Shown here: positions 1 through 5,846 of the stretch, piece after piece | How the letters are laid out: the number at the start of each line of letters is the position of its first letter | How positions within the stretch are numbered: position 1 is the stretch's first letter | Assembly (NCBI GenBank): GCA_003649915.1 | Contig: QMTG01000026.1 | Coordinates: forward strand, 1-11,493 | Source: Thermoplasmata archaeon | GTDB taxonomy: Archaea; Thermoplasmatota; Thermoplasmata; B31-G17 | Length of the DNA stretch: 11,493 nt | Reading direction: 5' to 3' | Translations under genes and position numbers: made by a program | Notes under the pieces: generated by a model | The model's input: the letters and a program-made list of their open reading frames with translations, nothing else | The model's database searches: none | What the model was told of the DNA's origin: nothing

Positions 1-1123
1 ATACTTGGATGAGTTCTTCCACTCTGCCGCCTTTTAGCAAAACAAAATCCACCTCTTCGCCTCTCTGATTCTTCCAGTAAAAGACTTCGCTCAATGGTTT
101 TCTTCTCAGTATGTCTAAGAAGGCAATGTTTTCCATCTTTTTACCCATGTTGTCCCTGGAGGCTTCTACGATCCTGGTAAAGGCTGTATCGGAGAGATAC
201 ACCTTGTTTGTGGTCAGCGCTCTTTTTCTTGCCGAGTGGTCAAATTTCTGGATGGGAAAAACAAAGAGGACATCCTGGAGCATGGAGAAATATGTGTAGA
301 GCGTGTTCTTGCTCACCTTCATCCCCTGAGACTTCAGGGTGAGATAACATTTGTGCACGCTGAACTCATTTGAGAAGGAGGCGATTAATGCTTTGATCAG
401 CCACCTTATCAATCCTGTGTTTTTTATTTTATATCTTTCAACAATGTCACGGTAAACGACCATATTGAAATACTCGTTTATCATTCTTATTTTGTTCTCT
501 TTATCTTCTTCCTGGGCGATTTCCGGAAAGCCTCCAAACTCGAGATATTCACCGAGATCTGCTAGCAGTAGAGATTTGCTTCTTGAACTTAGTCTTTCAA
601 CATCAAACCTTGCTTTTTTCATTTTCAAGTATTCTCTAAAAGAGAATGGCAGGAGAAGATATGAAAGAGTTCTTCCTCGAAGTGATGTGGCTATCTCTCT
701 GCTTAACAGTTTTGAGGATGAGCCTGTGACGAATATTTTGAATCCTTCGTCGTGTAAGGTTCTTATTGCTATCTCCCAGTTTTTTATGTTCTGTGGTTCA
801 TCTACGAATACGATAAGTCTCCTTTTCGCTGACATCGGATAGATCTGCCAGTGCATCTTTATTATCTCCCTTATCTCTTTGAAACTCATATCGACCAGGC
901 GGGGGTCTTCAAAGTTCAGATACACAATGTTCTCCTTCTTTATCCCCTTTCTCAGATAATTTTTCATCTGCTGGTACATAAAATATGTTTTCCCAGCTCT
1001 TCTTGGCCCTATTATGCTGGTTATCCTTTTCGTCTCGTTAACTTTCAACTCCCGCTCAACAAGCTCAGGCAGTTCCCTCTCCTGAAAATCTATGAGATAT
1101 TCCCTTACATCCCTCGGATTCAT
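1..1123 (-). CDS. DUF4143-type P-loop ATPase, paralogue 1 (C-terminus beyond window)
   Basis: Reading the minus strand from ATG at 1123 gives 374 codons with no stop, so the gene is open and runs off the left edge. Seen: Walker A GPRRAGKT at residues 39-46; Walker B ending VDEPQN (D108, E109); the family block VTGSSSKLLSREIATSLRGR near 130-150; then EFGGFPEI; and a C-terminal EEVDFVLLKGG stretch that matches the start of the PD-(D/E)XK-like DUF4143 domain. Known: such archaeal ATPases usually run to about 430-460 residues, their roles are mostly untested, and many lie in mobile or defence-like loci. The expected ExK lysine position reads LIQV, so nuclease activity is doubtful. Walker B has Pro where the neighbour has Ile (DEIQN). 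GGGGAG lies 4 nt before the ATG, but a box A at about 1147-1155 would place transcription start almost at the ATG, so leadered or leaderless translation is unclear. Paralogous to the gene ending at 1362. Confidence 0.9.
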   Translation of the reverse strand, partial: MNPRDVREYLIDFQERELPELVERELKVNETKRITSIIGPRRAGKTYFMYQQMKNYLRKGIKKENIVYLNFEDPRLVDMSFKEIREIIKMHWQIYPMSAKRRLIVFVDEPQNIKNWEIAIRTLHDEGFKIFVTGSSSKLLSREIATSLRGRTLSYLLLPFSFREYLKMKKARFDVERLSSRSKSLLLADLGEYLEFGGFPEIAQEEDKENKIRMINEYFNMVVYRDIVERYKIKNTGLIRWLIKALIASFSNEFSVHKCYLTLKSQGMKVSKNTLYTYFSMLQDVLFVFPIQKFDHSARKRALTTNKVYLSDTAFTRIVEASRDNMGKKMENIAFLDILRRKPLSEVFYWKNQRGEEVDFVLLKGGRVEELIQV

Positions 1124-1136
1124 AGTCTCCCCAATA

Positions 1137-1162
1137 GGGAAAGAATCATATAAATCTTTCCC
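1137..1162 (-). promoter_or_regulatory. Palindrome laid over the box A of ATPase paralogue 1
   Basis: A 26-bp inverted repeat has perfect 8-bp arms, GGGAAAGA and TCTTTCCC, separated by 10 bp; 11 of 13 position pairs are complementary. Its centre contains the TATA-like element (minus strand GATTTATATG) about 26-28 bp upstream of the ATG at 1123. A protein bound here would block TBP, so a repressor operator, possibly autoregulatory, is inferred. The ATPase gene at 1362-2657 has a similarly placed repeat of different sequence. Confidence 0.55.
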
Positions 1163-1361
1163 CGTCGATAGAACTTCATAGCACTTAGCCCATGATGATG
1201 GGACATATTTCTCTACCCCTATATAGTTTCCATCTCCTCGGGCCGCGACCATCAAGCAAAACGTATAAAGAGGGGCATGCAGAAGGGCCGCAAAGGGGAA
1301 ATGTATTTTGGAATCGGAATGAAAACAGGTGGCCTGAGTGTCCTCATCCCTTCCCTTCTTT
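1163..1361. other. Intergenic stretch between the two ATPase genes, no gene recognised
   Basis: About 200 bp. The plus strand has a TATA-like ACGTATAAAGAGGGG at about 1261-1274 and a GATGGGACATATTT at 1196-1209 that resembles GATAGGACATATTT in the palindrome near 2673-2686. I see no convincing gene, RNA or terminator. Confidence 0.4.
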
Positions 1362-2657
1362 TTATTTCTCCAAAAGCCACTTCCACAGTGGAATGTAATG
1401 TATTTTTCTTCCTTCTACGATATCCTCATCCTCATAATCCCACGTAATGACTTTCAGATTCTTGCATCTGAGTTCTTTTGATGCATCTACGAGTGCTTCC
1501 GTCTCTCTTTTTCTGGTGTACGGGTCACTGGGGTCATAGCATACCTGTATGATTTTTTTCACATGCATACCCTCGCTCACAACAAAATCCACCTCCTTTT
1601 TGTTTCTTCCTAAATAGTATTTTATCTCAAGTACTGGATTGAAATAATATTTTCTTCTCATGAGTTCTATGGCTACGATATTCTCCATTCTTCTCCCCGC
1701 ATCTCTCAGACCGTATATTGTGGGAAAACCGTTGTCCGCAAGATAAATTTTTGGTATGCTTCCGGCTGATTCCATCTCACTGTAACTGAATTTCTTTACT
1801 GGTATGATGAAACCTATATCCTCGAGGTATGAGAAATACTCATATATCTTACTTTTACTCAACTTATTTCCCGAGGACAGCAAGATATTATGAAGCCTCT
1901 TCACAGATATTCTGGATGCAAAATTCTTAACCACTATCCCTATCAGAGATTTCATTACACCTATCTTCTTTATGCCATACCTCTCCACAAGATCCTTGTA
2001 TATGATTAGGTCAAGGTATTCACGCAGTACCCTTATTTTGAGCATTTCCTCATAGTTCACGATCTCAGGAAATCCACCGAATTCCGCATACTCATCAAGA
2101 TATCTTTTTATGAGACCTCTCTCATCCTCTATAAGCGGCTCCCTGAAATCCACCCCTTTGAACCTGAGAAACTCCTGAAAAGATAGAGGCAAAAGATGAA
2201 AACTCAAACTTCTTCCCCTGAGCACTGTAGATATTTCCTTGCTGAGAAGTTTTGACGATGAACCCGTGATGAAAATTCTCGCATCTCTTCTCTCAAGTAT
2301 CCTGCGAACAAATCTCTCCCACCCATCAACATTCTGTATCTCATCCAAAAACAGATACATTGTTTTTGCTTCAGGATTGTACTTTCTGTATAGTTCTACA
2401 ATCTTCGATAAGTCCCTTGCTGTCATGCCATCAAGACGTTCATCCTCAAAATTTATGTAAAAAACCCCCTCAAGATTTACCCCGCCCTTAACCAACCTTC
2501 GAATGGTTTGATACAGAAGATAAGTTTTGCCAGCCCTCCTCAAACCCACAACGGCGATAGCCTTCCTGAGCCCCATGGGTAACTCAAGTATCCTCTCCTT
2601 CAACTCAGGCACGCCAAACTTATGAAACTCGGCCACAACCTCTTCCAAATATTCCAT
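1362..2657 (-). CDS. DUF4143-type P-loop ATPase, paralogue 2 (complete)
   Basis: A complete 431-residue protein, the usual length for this archaeal ATPase family. Seen: Walker A GLRRAGKT (38-45); Walker B YLFLDEIQN (D105, E106); the FITGSSSKLLSKEIS block (129-143); EFGGFPEI (192-199); a helical DNA-binding-like middle (about 225-285); then YLADNGF and a C-terminal PD-(D/E)XK-like region with E325/E331, D357 (KEVDF) and IIQV (369-372). The last is where ExK would be expected, so the nuclease site is degenerate or uses Gln. Known: the family is annotated 'ATP-binding protein, DUF4143' or 'AAA family ATPase'; biochemical roles are largely unknown. Start ATG at 2657 lacks a Shine-Dalgarno and lies about 29 bp from a box A, suggesting a leaderless or nearly leaderless mRNA. 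It is same-strand with paralogue 1 but 238 bp upstream of it, and each has its own promoter, so they are probably separate transcription units. Confidence 0.93.
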   Translation of the reverse strand: MEYLEEVVAEFHKFGVPELKERILELPMGLRKAIAVVGLRRAGKTYLLYQTIRRLVKGGVNLEGVFYINFEDERLDGMTARDLSKIVELYRKYNPEAKTMYLFLDEIQNVDGWERFVRRILERRDARIFITGSSSKLLSKEISTVLRGRSLSFHLLPLSFQEFLRFKGVDFREPLIEDERGLIKRYLDEYAEFGGFPEIVNYEEMLKIRVLREYLDLIIYKDLVERYGIKKIGVMKSLIGIVVKNFASRISVKRLHNILLSSGNKLSKSKIYEYFSYLEDIGFIIPVKKFSYSEMESAGSIPKIYLADNGFPTIYGLRDAGRRMENIVAIELMRRKYYFNPVLEIKYYLGRNKKEVDFVVSEGMHVKKIIQVCYDPSDPYTRKRETEALVDASKELRCKNLKVITWDYEDEDIVEGRKIHYIPLWKWLLEK

Positions 2658-2675
2658 GATATGTAGTATAGCGAT

Positions 2676-2700
2676 AGGACATATTTAAAATTTTTGTCCT
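2676..2700 (-). promoter_or_regulatory. Palindrome laid over the box A of ATPase paralogue 2
   Basis: Inverted repeat AGGACA ... TGTCCT, 6-bp arms with 13 bp of A/T between them. The A/T centre is the box A (minus strand TTTTAAATATG, centre about 2686), 29 bp upstream of the ATG at 2657. GTCC/GGAC-containing near-copies follow nearby, such as TTGTCCGATAGCAA around 2741-2754, which resembles the reverse complement of the sequence at 2672-2685. An operator for a repressor is inferred from position. Confidence 0.5.
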
Positions 2701-2759
2701 ACTATAATAGGAAAAACTGTATACTTGCCAATCTGCATGTATTGTCCGATAGCAATCTC

Positions 2760-2816
2760 TTATTTCTCTTGCTCATAGTCCCATGTGACGATTTTTTTCA
2801 AGCGTACCTGATCGCT
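2760..2816 (-). pseudogene. C-terminal scrap of a third DUF4143-type ATPase
   Basis: Minus-strand reading from about 2816 to a TAA at 2760-2762 gives SDQVRLKKIVTWDYEQEK. Its LKKIVTWDYE matches LKVITWDYE in the intact ATPase gene ending at 1362 (residues 401-409), and the DNA there is also visibly similar (CATAGTCCCATGTGACGA against CATAATCCCACGTAATGA). Further upstream another frame reads GKEVDKIF, resembling KEVDFVV of the same domain, which would imply an internal deletion plus a frame change. That second part overlaps the palindrome at 2852-2868 and may be chance. No start, P-loop or Walker B remains, so this is a relic, not a gene. Confidence 0.6.
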
Positions 2817-2835
2817 CCATTGTCCTCCTTGGAGA

Positions 2836-2868
2836 AAATTTTATCGACTTCCTTACCAATATGGTAAG
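2836..2868 (+). promoter_or_regulatory. Box A plus palindromic operator before the wHTH gene
   Basis: AAATTTTATC (about 2836-2845) looks like a box A. It is followed by CTTACCAATATGGTAAG at 2852-2868, a near-perfect palindrome with 7-bp arms around a 3-bp centre. The palindrome sits where transcription should start and ends 3 nt before the ATG at 2872. Because the downstream gene encodes a winged-helix DNA-binding protein, autorepression is a reasonable inference. Confidence 0.5.
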
Positions 2869-2871
2869 TAA

Positions 2872-3340
2872 ATGAAGAAAAATTACTATCTGAGTAGTAG
2901 TGAGCAAAAGGTGTATAATGTTGTTAGCCATGCTGAATTGGTAACTTTGGAGTTGGTCAGGGAGCTTTTTCCAGAGCTCAGCATGGGCATGTTGTACAAG
3001 GTATTATCCTCGCTTGAGAAGAAGGGTTATCTCTATCGGCTGAGAAGAGGATTGTATCTCGTACGAAAAAGGCCTGGGGAGATGGCTGTGATTGAGAATC
3101 CTTACAGGGTTGCGCTCTCACTTTACAAGGGTTACATAGGTTTCTCATCTGCCCTCAGGCATTACAACCTCATAGAATACGACTTTCACTGTTTTCGTGG
3201 TCACTGTGGAGAGATCAGGCAGTACGCAGGTGGGAAACATACCGCCCATCCTCTTTCTCATCGCCGGAGAACTTGAGGAAAGGCACAGGTTTCTGAGGGG
3301 GTTGGTAAAGATATTGCAAAAGAGGACGCATGCTAGATAG
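2872..3340 (+). pseudogene. AbiEi-like winged-helix regulator, frameshifted and shortened
   Basis: The open frame 2872-3276 gives 134 residues, but homology-like sequence ends at IEYDF (about residue 103). Removing one base in the TTT at 3184-3186 restores FTVFVVTVERSGSTQVGN and an open frame to TAG at 3338-3340, about 155 residues in all. Seen: a helix-turn-helix unit at about 8-65 (LSSSEQKVYNVV, LYKVLSSLEKKGYLYRLRRG) followed by NPYRVALSLYKGYIGFSSAL, typical of the COG5340 / AbiEi antitoxin-like N-terminal region. Even the repaired frame is shorter than the roughly 200 or more residues usual for the family, and its last 35 residues do not look like the usual C-terminal half, so a deletion is also likely. 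The usual toxin-like partner (AbiEii nucleotidyltransferase) is absent. A sequencing error could mimic the frameshift but not the missing C-terminal part. Confidence 0.75.
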
Positions 3341-3349
3341 AGTGCATGA

Positions 3350-3419
3350 TATAAAGGCAATCATGCGTGCGATTAGATGATTACTTCGAGTTTATTTACT
3401 CCACCTTCAAATTTTTATC
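3350..3419 (+). promoter_or_regulatory. Two candidate box A elements for the speE-like gene
   Basis: TATAAAGG at 3350-3357 lies 24 bp (centre to start) before an ATG at 3377. TTTTTATC at 3412-3419 lies 27 bp before the ATG at 3443. Both would give leaderless mRNAs. The second matches the family's normal N-terminus. The sequence between is A/T-rich and looks more like promoter than coding sequence. Confidence 0.45.
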
Positions 3420-3442
3420 TCAATATTGCATTTGTGGTTGCC

Positions 3443-4264
3443 ATGAGCGATAGGATTGTGGAATGGTACGACTTCGGCTACTGTGTCGGGTTTGAGGTCT
3501 GCGAGAGAATTATGCGCTTAAAAAGCAAGTATCAGGAAATTGAGATTTACTCAACGAAAAACTTTGGTAAAATACTCCTTATTGATAAGAAAATCCAGCT
3601 TGTTGAGGCTTTCGAGCCCATGTATCATGAAGCACTAGTTCATCCCGCCATGATTCTTCACCCAACACCAAGAAATGTGCTCATAATCGGTGGTGGGGAT
3701 GGTGGAGCCGTGAGGGAGGTGTTAAAACATTCAAGCGTGGAGAGTTGCCTCCTTGTGGAGATCGATAACGAGGTTATTGGGGCTTGTAAGAAGCATCTGG
3801 GGATAGATAGCGGTGCACTGGACGATCCGCGGGTAAGGATTGTATGCACTGATGGGTTTTCGTACATAAAAGGCTGCGCAGATGAAAATAAGAAATACGA
3901 TGTTATTATTGTGGATTCAACTGACCCTATTGGCCATGCGGCAAGCCTTTTCTCTCCAGAATTCTATGCTGCATGTGCAAGGGTTGCGCCCATTATTGCA
4001 ACACAGTCTGGACCTGCACTTTTTAACGCAAAATCTTTAGCGACTGTTGTAACATCTGTTAACAATGCTTATGAGAATACCCGCGTGTATATTGCTTGTG
4101 TCATAGGTTATGCACCACCGTGGTCATTTGTGCTCGGCTGGAGAGGAAATATGAATTTTGACGTGGACAGGCTTTCAAAAATCCGAACGCATTATGTTGA
4201 TAGCGAAAACGTGGAGTGCATGTTTAAAATACCACCAGCGCTTAGAAAAGAGCTGCCACGATAA
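3443..4264 (+). CDS. Spermidine synthase-like aminopropyltransferase with altered substrate site
   Basis: A 273-residue protein of the SpeE fold. The family moves the aminopropyl group of decarboxylated S-adenosylmethionine to an amine in the cytoplasm. Seen: Q52, YHEALVHPAM (61-70), the nucleotide-binding GGGDGGAVRE (83-92), VEIDNE (105-110), DDPRVRIVCTDGF, and DSTDPIG (158-164) with the catalytic Asp158. Odd: the conserved amine-binding Asp of the 'DExxYxE' motif reads Phe57 (EAFEPMYHE); the N-terminal 'WFTE' motif reads WYDF (8-11); and the C-terminal 'YPxGxxGF' region reads GYAPPWSF. The dcSAM side thus looks kept and the acceptor side changed. The chosen start is ATG 3443, because family members begin shortly before the WF motif and a box A lies 27 bp upstream. 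An ATG at 3377 would add 22 mostly hydrophobic residues. It heads a same-strand run with cysH-like, larE-like and an unknown gene. Symbol withheld because the substrate is doubtful. Confidence 0.88.
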   Translation: MSDRIVEWYDFGYCVGFEVCERIMRLKSKYQEIEIYSTKNFGKILLIDKKIQLVEAFEPMYHEALVHPAMILHPTPRNVLIIGGGDGGAVREVLKHSSVESCLLVEIDNEVIGACKKHLGIDSGALDDPRVRIVCTDGFSYIKGCADENKKYDVIIVDSTDPIGHAASLFSPEFYAACARVAPIIATQSGPALFNAKSLATVVTSVNNAYENTRVYIACVIGYAPPWSFVLGWRGNMNFDVDRLSKIRTHYVDSENVECMFKIPPALRKELPR

Positions 4265-4265
4265 A

Positions 4266-4273
4266 TTTTAATA
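4266..4273 (+). promoter_or_regulatory. Box A of the cysH-like gene (leaderless start)
   Basis: TTTTAATA begins 1 nt after the stop codon of the speE-like gene. Its centre is 27 bp before the ATG at 4297, so transcription should begin at about the start codon. This predicts a separate leaderless mRNA even though only 32 nt separate the two genes. No Shine-Dalgarno is visible before the ATG. Confidence 0.55.
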
Positions 4274-4296
4274 AACGCTTAGGTATAGCATATCCC

Positions 4297-4938
4297 ATGA
4301 TTGATAAGGAAGAGGCTGCAATGGGACTTATTGCTAGGGCGCTTGATACATTCGGGCATGATAAGGTGGCAGTGGCTTGCTCATTTGGAAAGGACAGCAT
4401 GGTCGTACTACATTTAGCCCTGCGAGTTGATCCCAAGATAAAGGTTTTCACAGTCATGACTCCCTTCAAGTTCAAAGAAACTTTTGAGTTCAAAGACCGC
4501 ATAGTCAAAGAATGGAAACTAAACATTAAAGAGTACATGTCGAGTGCAACTCCCGACCCAGAGTTGCCAAAGAAAGACCCTGATCTGTGCTGCAAAATAT
4601 TTAAGGTGGAGCCCACGAAGGAGGCTGTTAAAGACCTAGATTGCTGGATAACAGGCGTGAGAAACGATGAAGGGCGCACAAGAAGAAACTTTGGTGAGTG
4701 GGAAGTAAGGGGCGGGATTGTTAAGGTCAACCCGATTGTTACTTGGACCGAAGCCGATGTGTGGAGGTATACTGCCATCCATAAACTTCCCGTCCACCCA
4801 CTTTATGCTAAGGGATATCGCTCGCTGGGCTGTGAGCCTTGTACAGAGCCTGGTGGAACTTTTGAAAGAGACGGCAGATGGCGTGGCACCAAGAAATGGG
4901 GTGGGGAGTGCGGCATACATACCGCGGTGCTTAAATAA
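4297..4938 (+). CDS. CysH-type APS/PAPS reductase family protein with Fe-S cysteine pattern
   Basis: A 213-residue PP-loop protein. Known role of the family: thiol-dependent reduction of adenylyl sulfate (APS) or PAPS to sulfite in assimilatory sulfate reduction. Seen: PP-loop SFGKDSMV (29-36); CC (98-99); GVRNDEGRTRR (120-130); WTEADVWRY (150-158); LPVHPLYAKGYRSLGCEPC (164-182, C179 and C182); and ECGIH near the C-terminus with C205, the position of the catalytic cysteine. The CC...CxxC set is the [4Fe-4S] ligand pattern of APS-reducing members, so APS is the more likely substrate. No sulfurylase, APS kinase or sulfite reductase gene lies in the window, so a non-assimilatory use in this cluster cannot be excluded. 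The stop overlaps the likely box A of the following tRNA gene. Confidence 0.88.
   Translation: MIDKEEAAMGLIARALDTFGHDKVAVACSFGKDSMVVLHLALRVDPKIKVFTVMTPFKFKETFEFKDRIVKEWKLNIKEYMSSATPDPELPKKDPDLCCKIFKVEPTKEAVKDLDCWITGVRNDEGRTRRNFGEWEVRGGIVKVNPIVTWTEADVWRYTAIHKLPVHPLYAKGYRSLGCEPCTEPGGTFERDGRWRGTKKWGGECGIHTAVLK
4930..4938 (+). promoter_or_regulatory. Box A of the tRNA-His gene
   Basis: CTTAAATAA lies about 32 bp (centre) before the mature tRNA 5' end, which would give a 5' leader of a few nucleotides. It overlaps the last codons and stop of the cysH-like gene. Confidence 0.4.
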
Positions 4939-4966
4939 AATGGCTTTATTTGCTTTTTCATACATG

Positions 4967-5040
4967 GCCGGGGTGGTGTAGCCTGGTAAGCATTAGGGAC
5001 TGTGGATCCCTCGGCCCGGGTTCAAATCCCGGCCCCGGCC
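4967..5040 (+). tRNA. tRNA-His (anticodon GTG)
   Basis: A full cloverleaf folds by eye. Acceptor stem GCCGGGG/CCCCGGC. D arm with GTGT/GCAT (first and last pairs are wobble) and a GG in the loop. Anticodon stem AGGGA/TCCCT with loop CTGTGGA, giving anticodon GTG. A 4-nt variable loop. T stem CCGGG/CCCGG with loop TTCAAAT. The discriminator is C73 and the genomic base before position 1 (4966) is G, giving the G-1:C73 pair that is the identity element read by histidyl-tRNA synthetase. No CCA is encoded and no intron is seen. It sits between the cysH-like gene and the larE-like gene, whose GTG start is only 28 nt beyond the tRNA 3' end, so read-through transcription is plausible. Confidence 0.96.
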
Positions 5041-5068
5041 CTTTATACCATTGCAGGAGGGTGATTAT

Positions 5069-5839
5069 GTGATTGAGAAAAATATTAAAGAACTGGGGCA
5101 AAGGCTCAAAAATTTCAATAAGGTGCTTGTACTCTATTCAGGAGGGGTAGATAGTGGTGTTCTTCTTAAAATAGCAAATGATTTTACCAATACTATTGCC
5201 CTTACAGTGGTGCATGAGGCAACTGTAGACTCCTCAATACGTAGGGCGAAACATTTCTGCTCTGTGCACGGAATTAAACATCTCATTGTAAACATAAGTG
5301 TCTTAAAAAATCCTTATTTTGTCAGAAACGATAAGATGCGGTGTTATTACTGTAAAAAGGCTGTGCACCGTATCGCCAAACAAACCGCCCAAAAATTTGG
5401 TTGCAATGCTATTGTAGATGGAGTTGTTGCCGACGACTTTGCCGATGACCGCCCAGGCCTTACTGCTGCTCGAGAGGACGGAATACTTCACCCTCTCTAC
5501 GAATACGGAATAACAAAGCGTGATGTTTATATGATTGCAGAACAACTTGGAGTAACACCCACACCACCCCAATCTTGTTACGCTACGAGAATCGCCTATG
5601 GAATAGAGATAAATAGTGCAATTTTGAGCAGAGTACGCAGTGCTGAGGAAAAAATGATTGAGGAGTTTGGCGAGCCCATAAGGGTCCGATACTTTGGGGA
5701 ATATGTGATGGTGGAAGGCGGGAAAAAACAAATTGAGGGCATGAGAAAGAATGAAAACATCGTTAGAGAGATCTTAGACTATACCTTTCCCGAATGTTCC
5801 AGAGTAATAATAAATCCAGTCCCATATAAAGGATGGTGA
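5069..5839 (+). CDS. LarE-like PP-loop sulfur transferase
   Basis: 256 residues, close to the usual LarE length of about 270. Known: LarE adenylates a carboxylate and inserts sulfur to make the nickel-pincer cofactor of lactate racemase; related proteins serve other sulfur transfers. Seen: PP-loop YSGGVDSGVL (23-32); RCYYCKK (91-97); DGVVADDFADDRPGLTAAREDGILHPL (117-143), the family core; ITKRDV; PPQSCYATRIAYG (167-178). C92, C95 and C170 give a CxxC plus one cysteine, the pattern of LarE homologues that hold a [4Fe-4S] cluster, rather than only a single sacrificial cysteine. The start is taken as GTG 5069 because GGAGGGTGA at 5056-5064 is a strong Shine-Dalgarno at proper spacing; an in-frame TTG at 5051 would precede that site. 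No larB, larC or racemase gene is in the window. The next gene starts 7 nt after the stop. Confidence 0.87.
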   Translation: MIEKNIKELGQRLKNFNKVLVLYSGGVDSGVLLKIANDFTNTIALTVVHEATVDSSIRRAKHFCSVHGIKHLIVNISVLKNPYFVRNDKMRCYYCKKAVHRIAKQTAQKFGCNAIVDGVVADDFADDRPGLTAAREDGILHPLYEYGITKRDVYMIAEQLGVTPTPPQSCYATRIAYGIEINSAILSRVRSAEEKMIEEFGEPIRVRYFGEYVMVEGGKKQIEGMRKNENIVREILDYTFPECSRVIINPVPYKGW

Positions 5840-5846
5840 TGGGCGT

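Noticed and set aside
465..1153. Plus-strand ORFs in the first 1.1 kb
   Set aside because: They are antisense shadows of the open minus-strand ATPase frame, which carries clear P-loop and Walker B motifs.
1192..1398. Plus-strand ORF whose translation includes GPRPSSKTY, resembling a P-loop
   Set aside because: The Walker A glycine-lysine is replaced by Ser-Ser-Lys without the required Gly, the rest of the frame shows no ATPase motif, and the end overlaps the minus-strand ATPase gene. Likely chance.
4242..4965. Minus-strand ORFs of 109-178 codons opposite the cysH-like gene
   Set aside because: They lie entirely antisense to a gene with strong family motifs and show no motif of their own.
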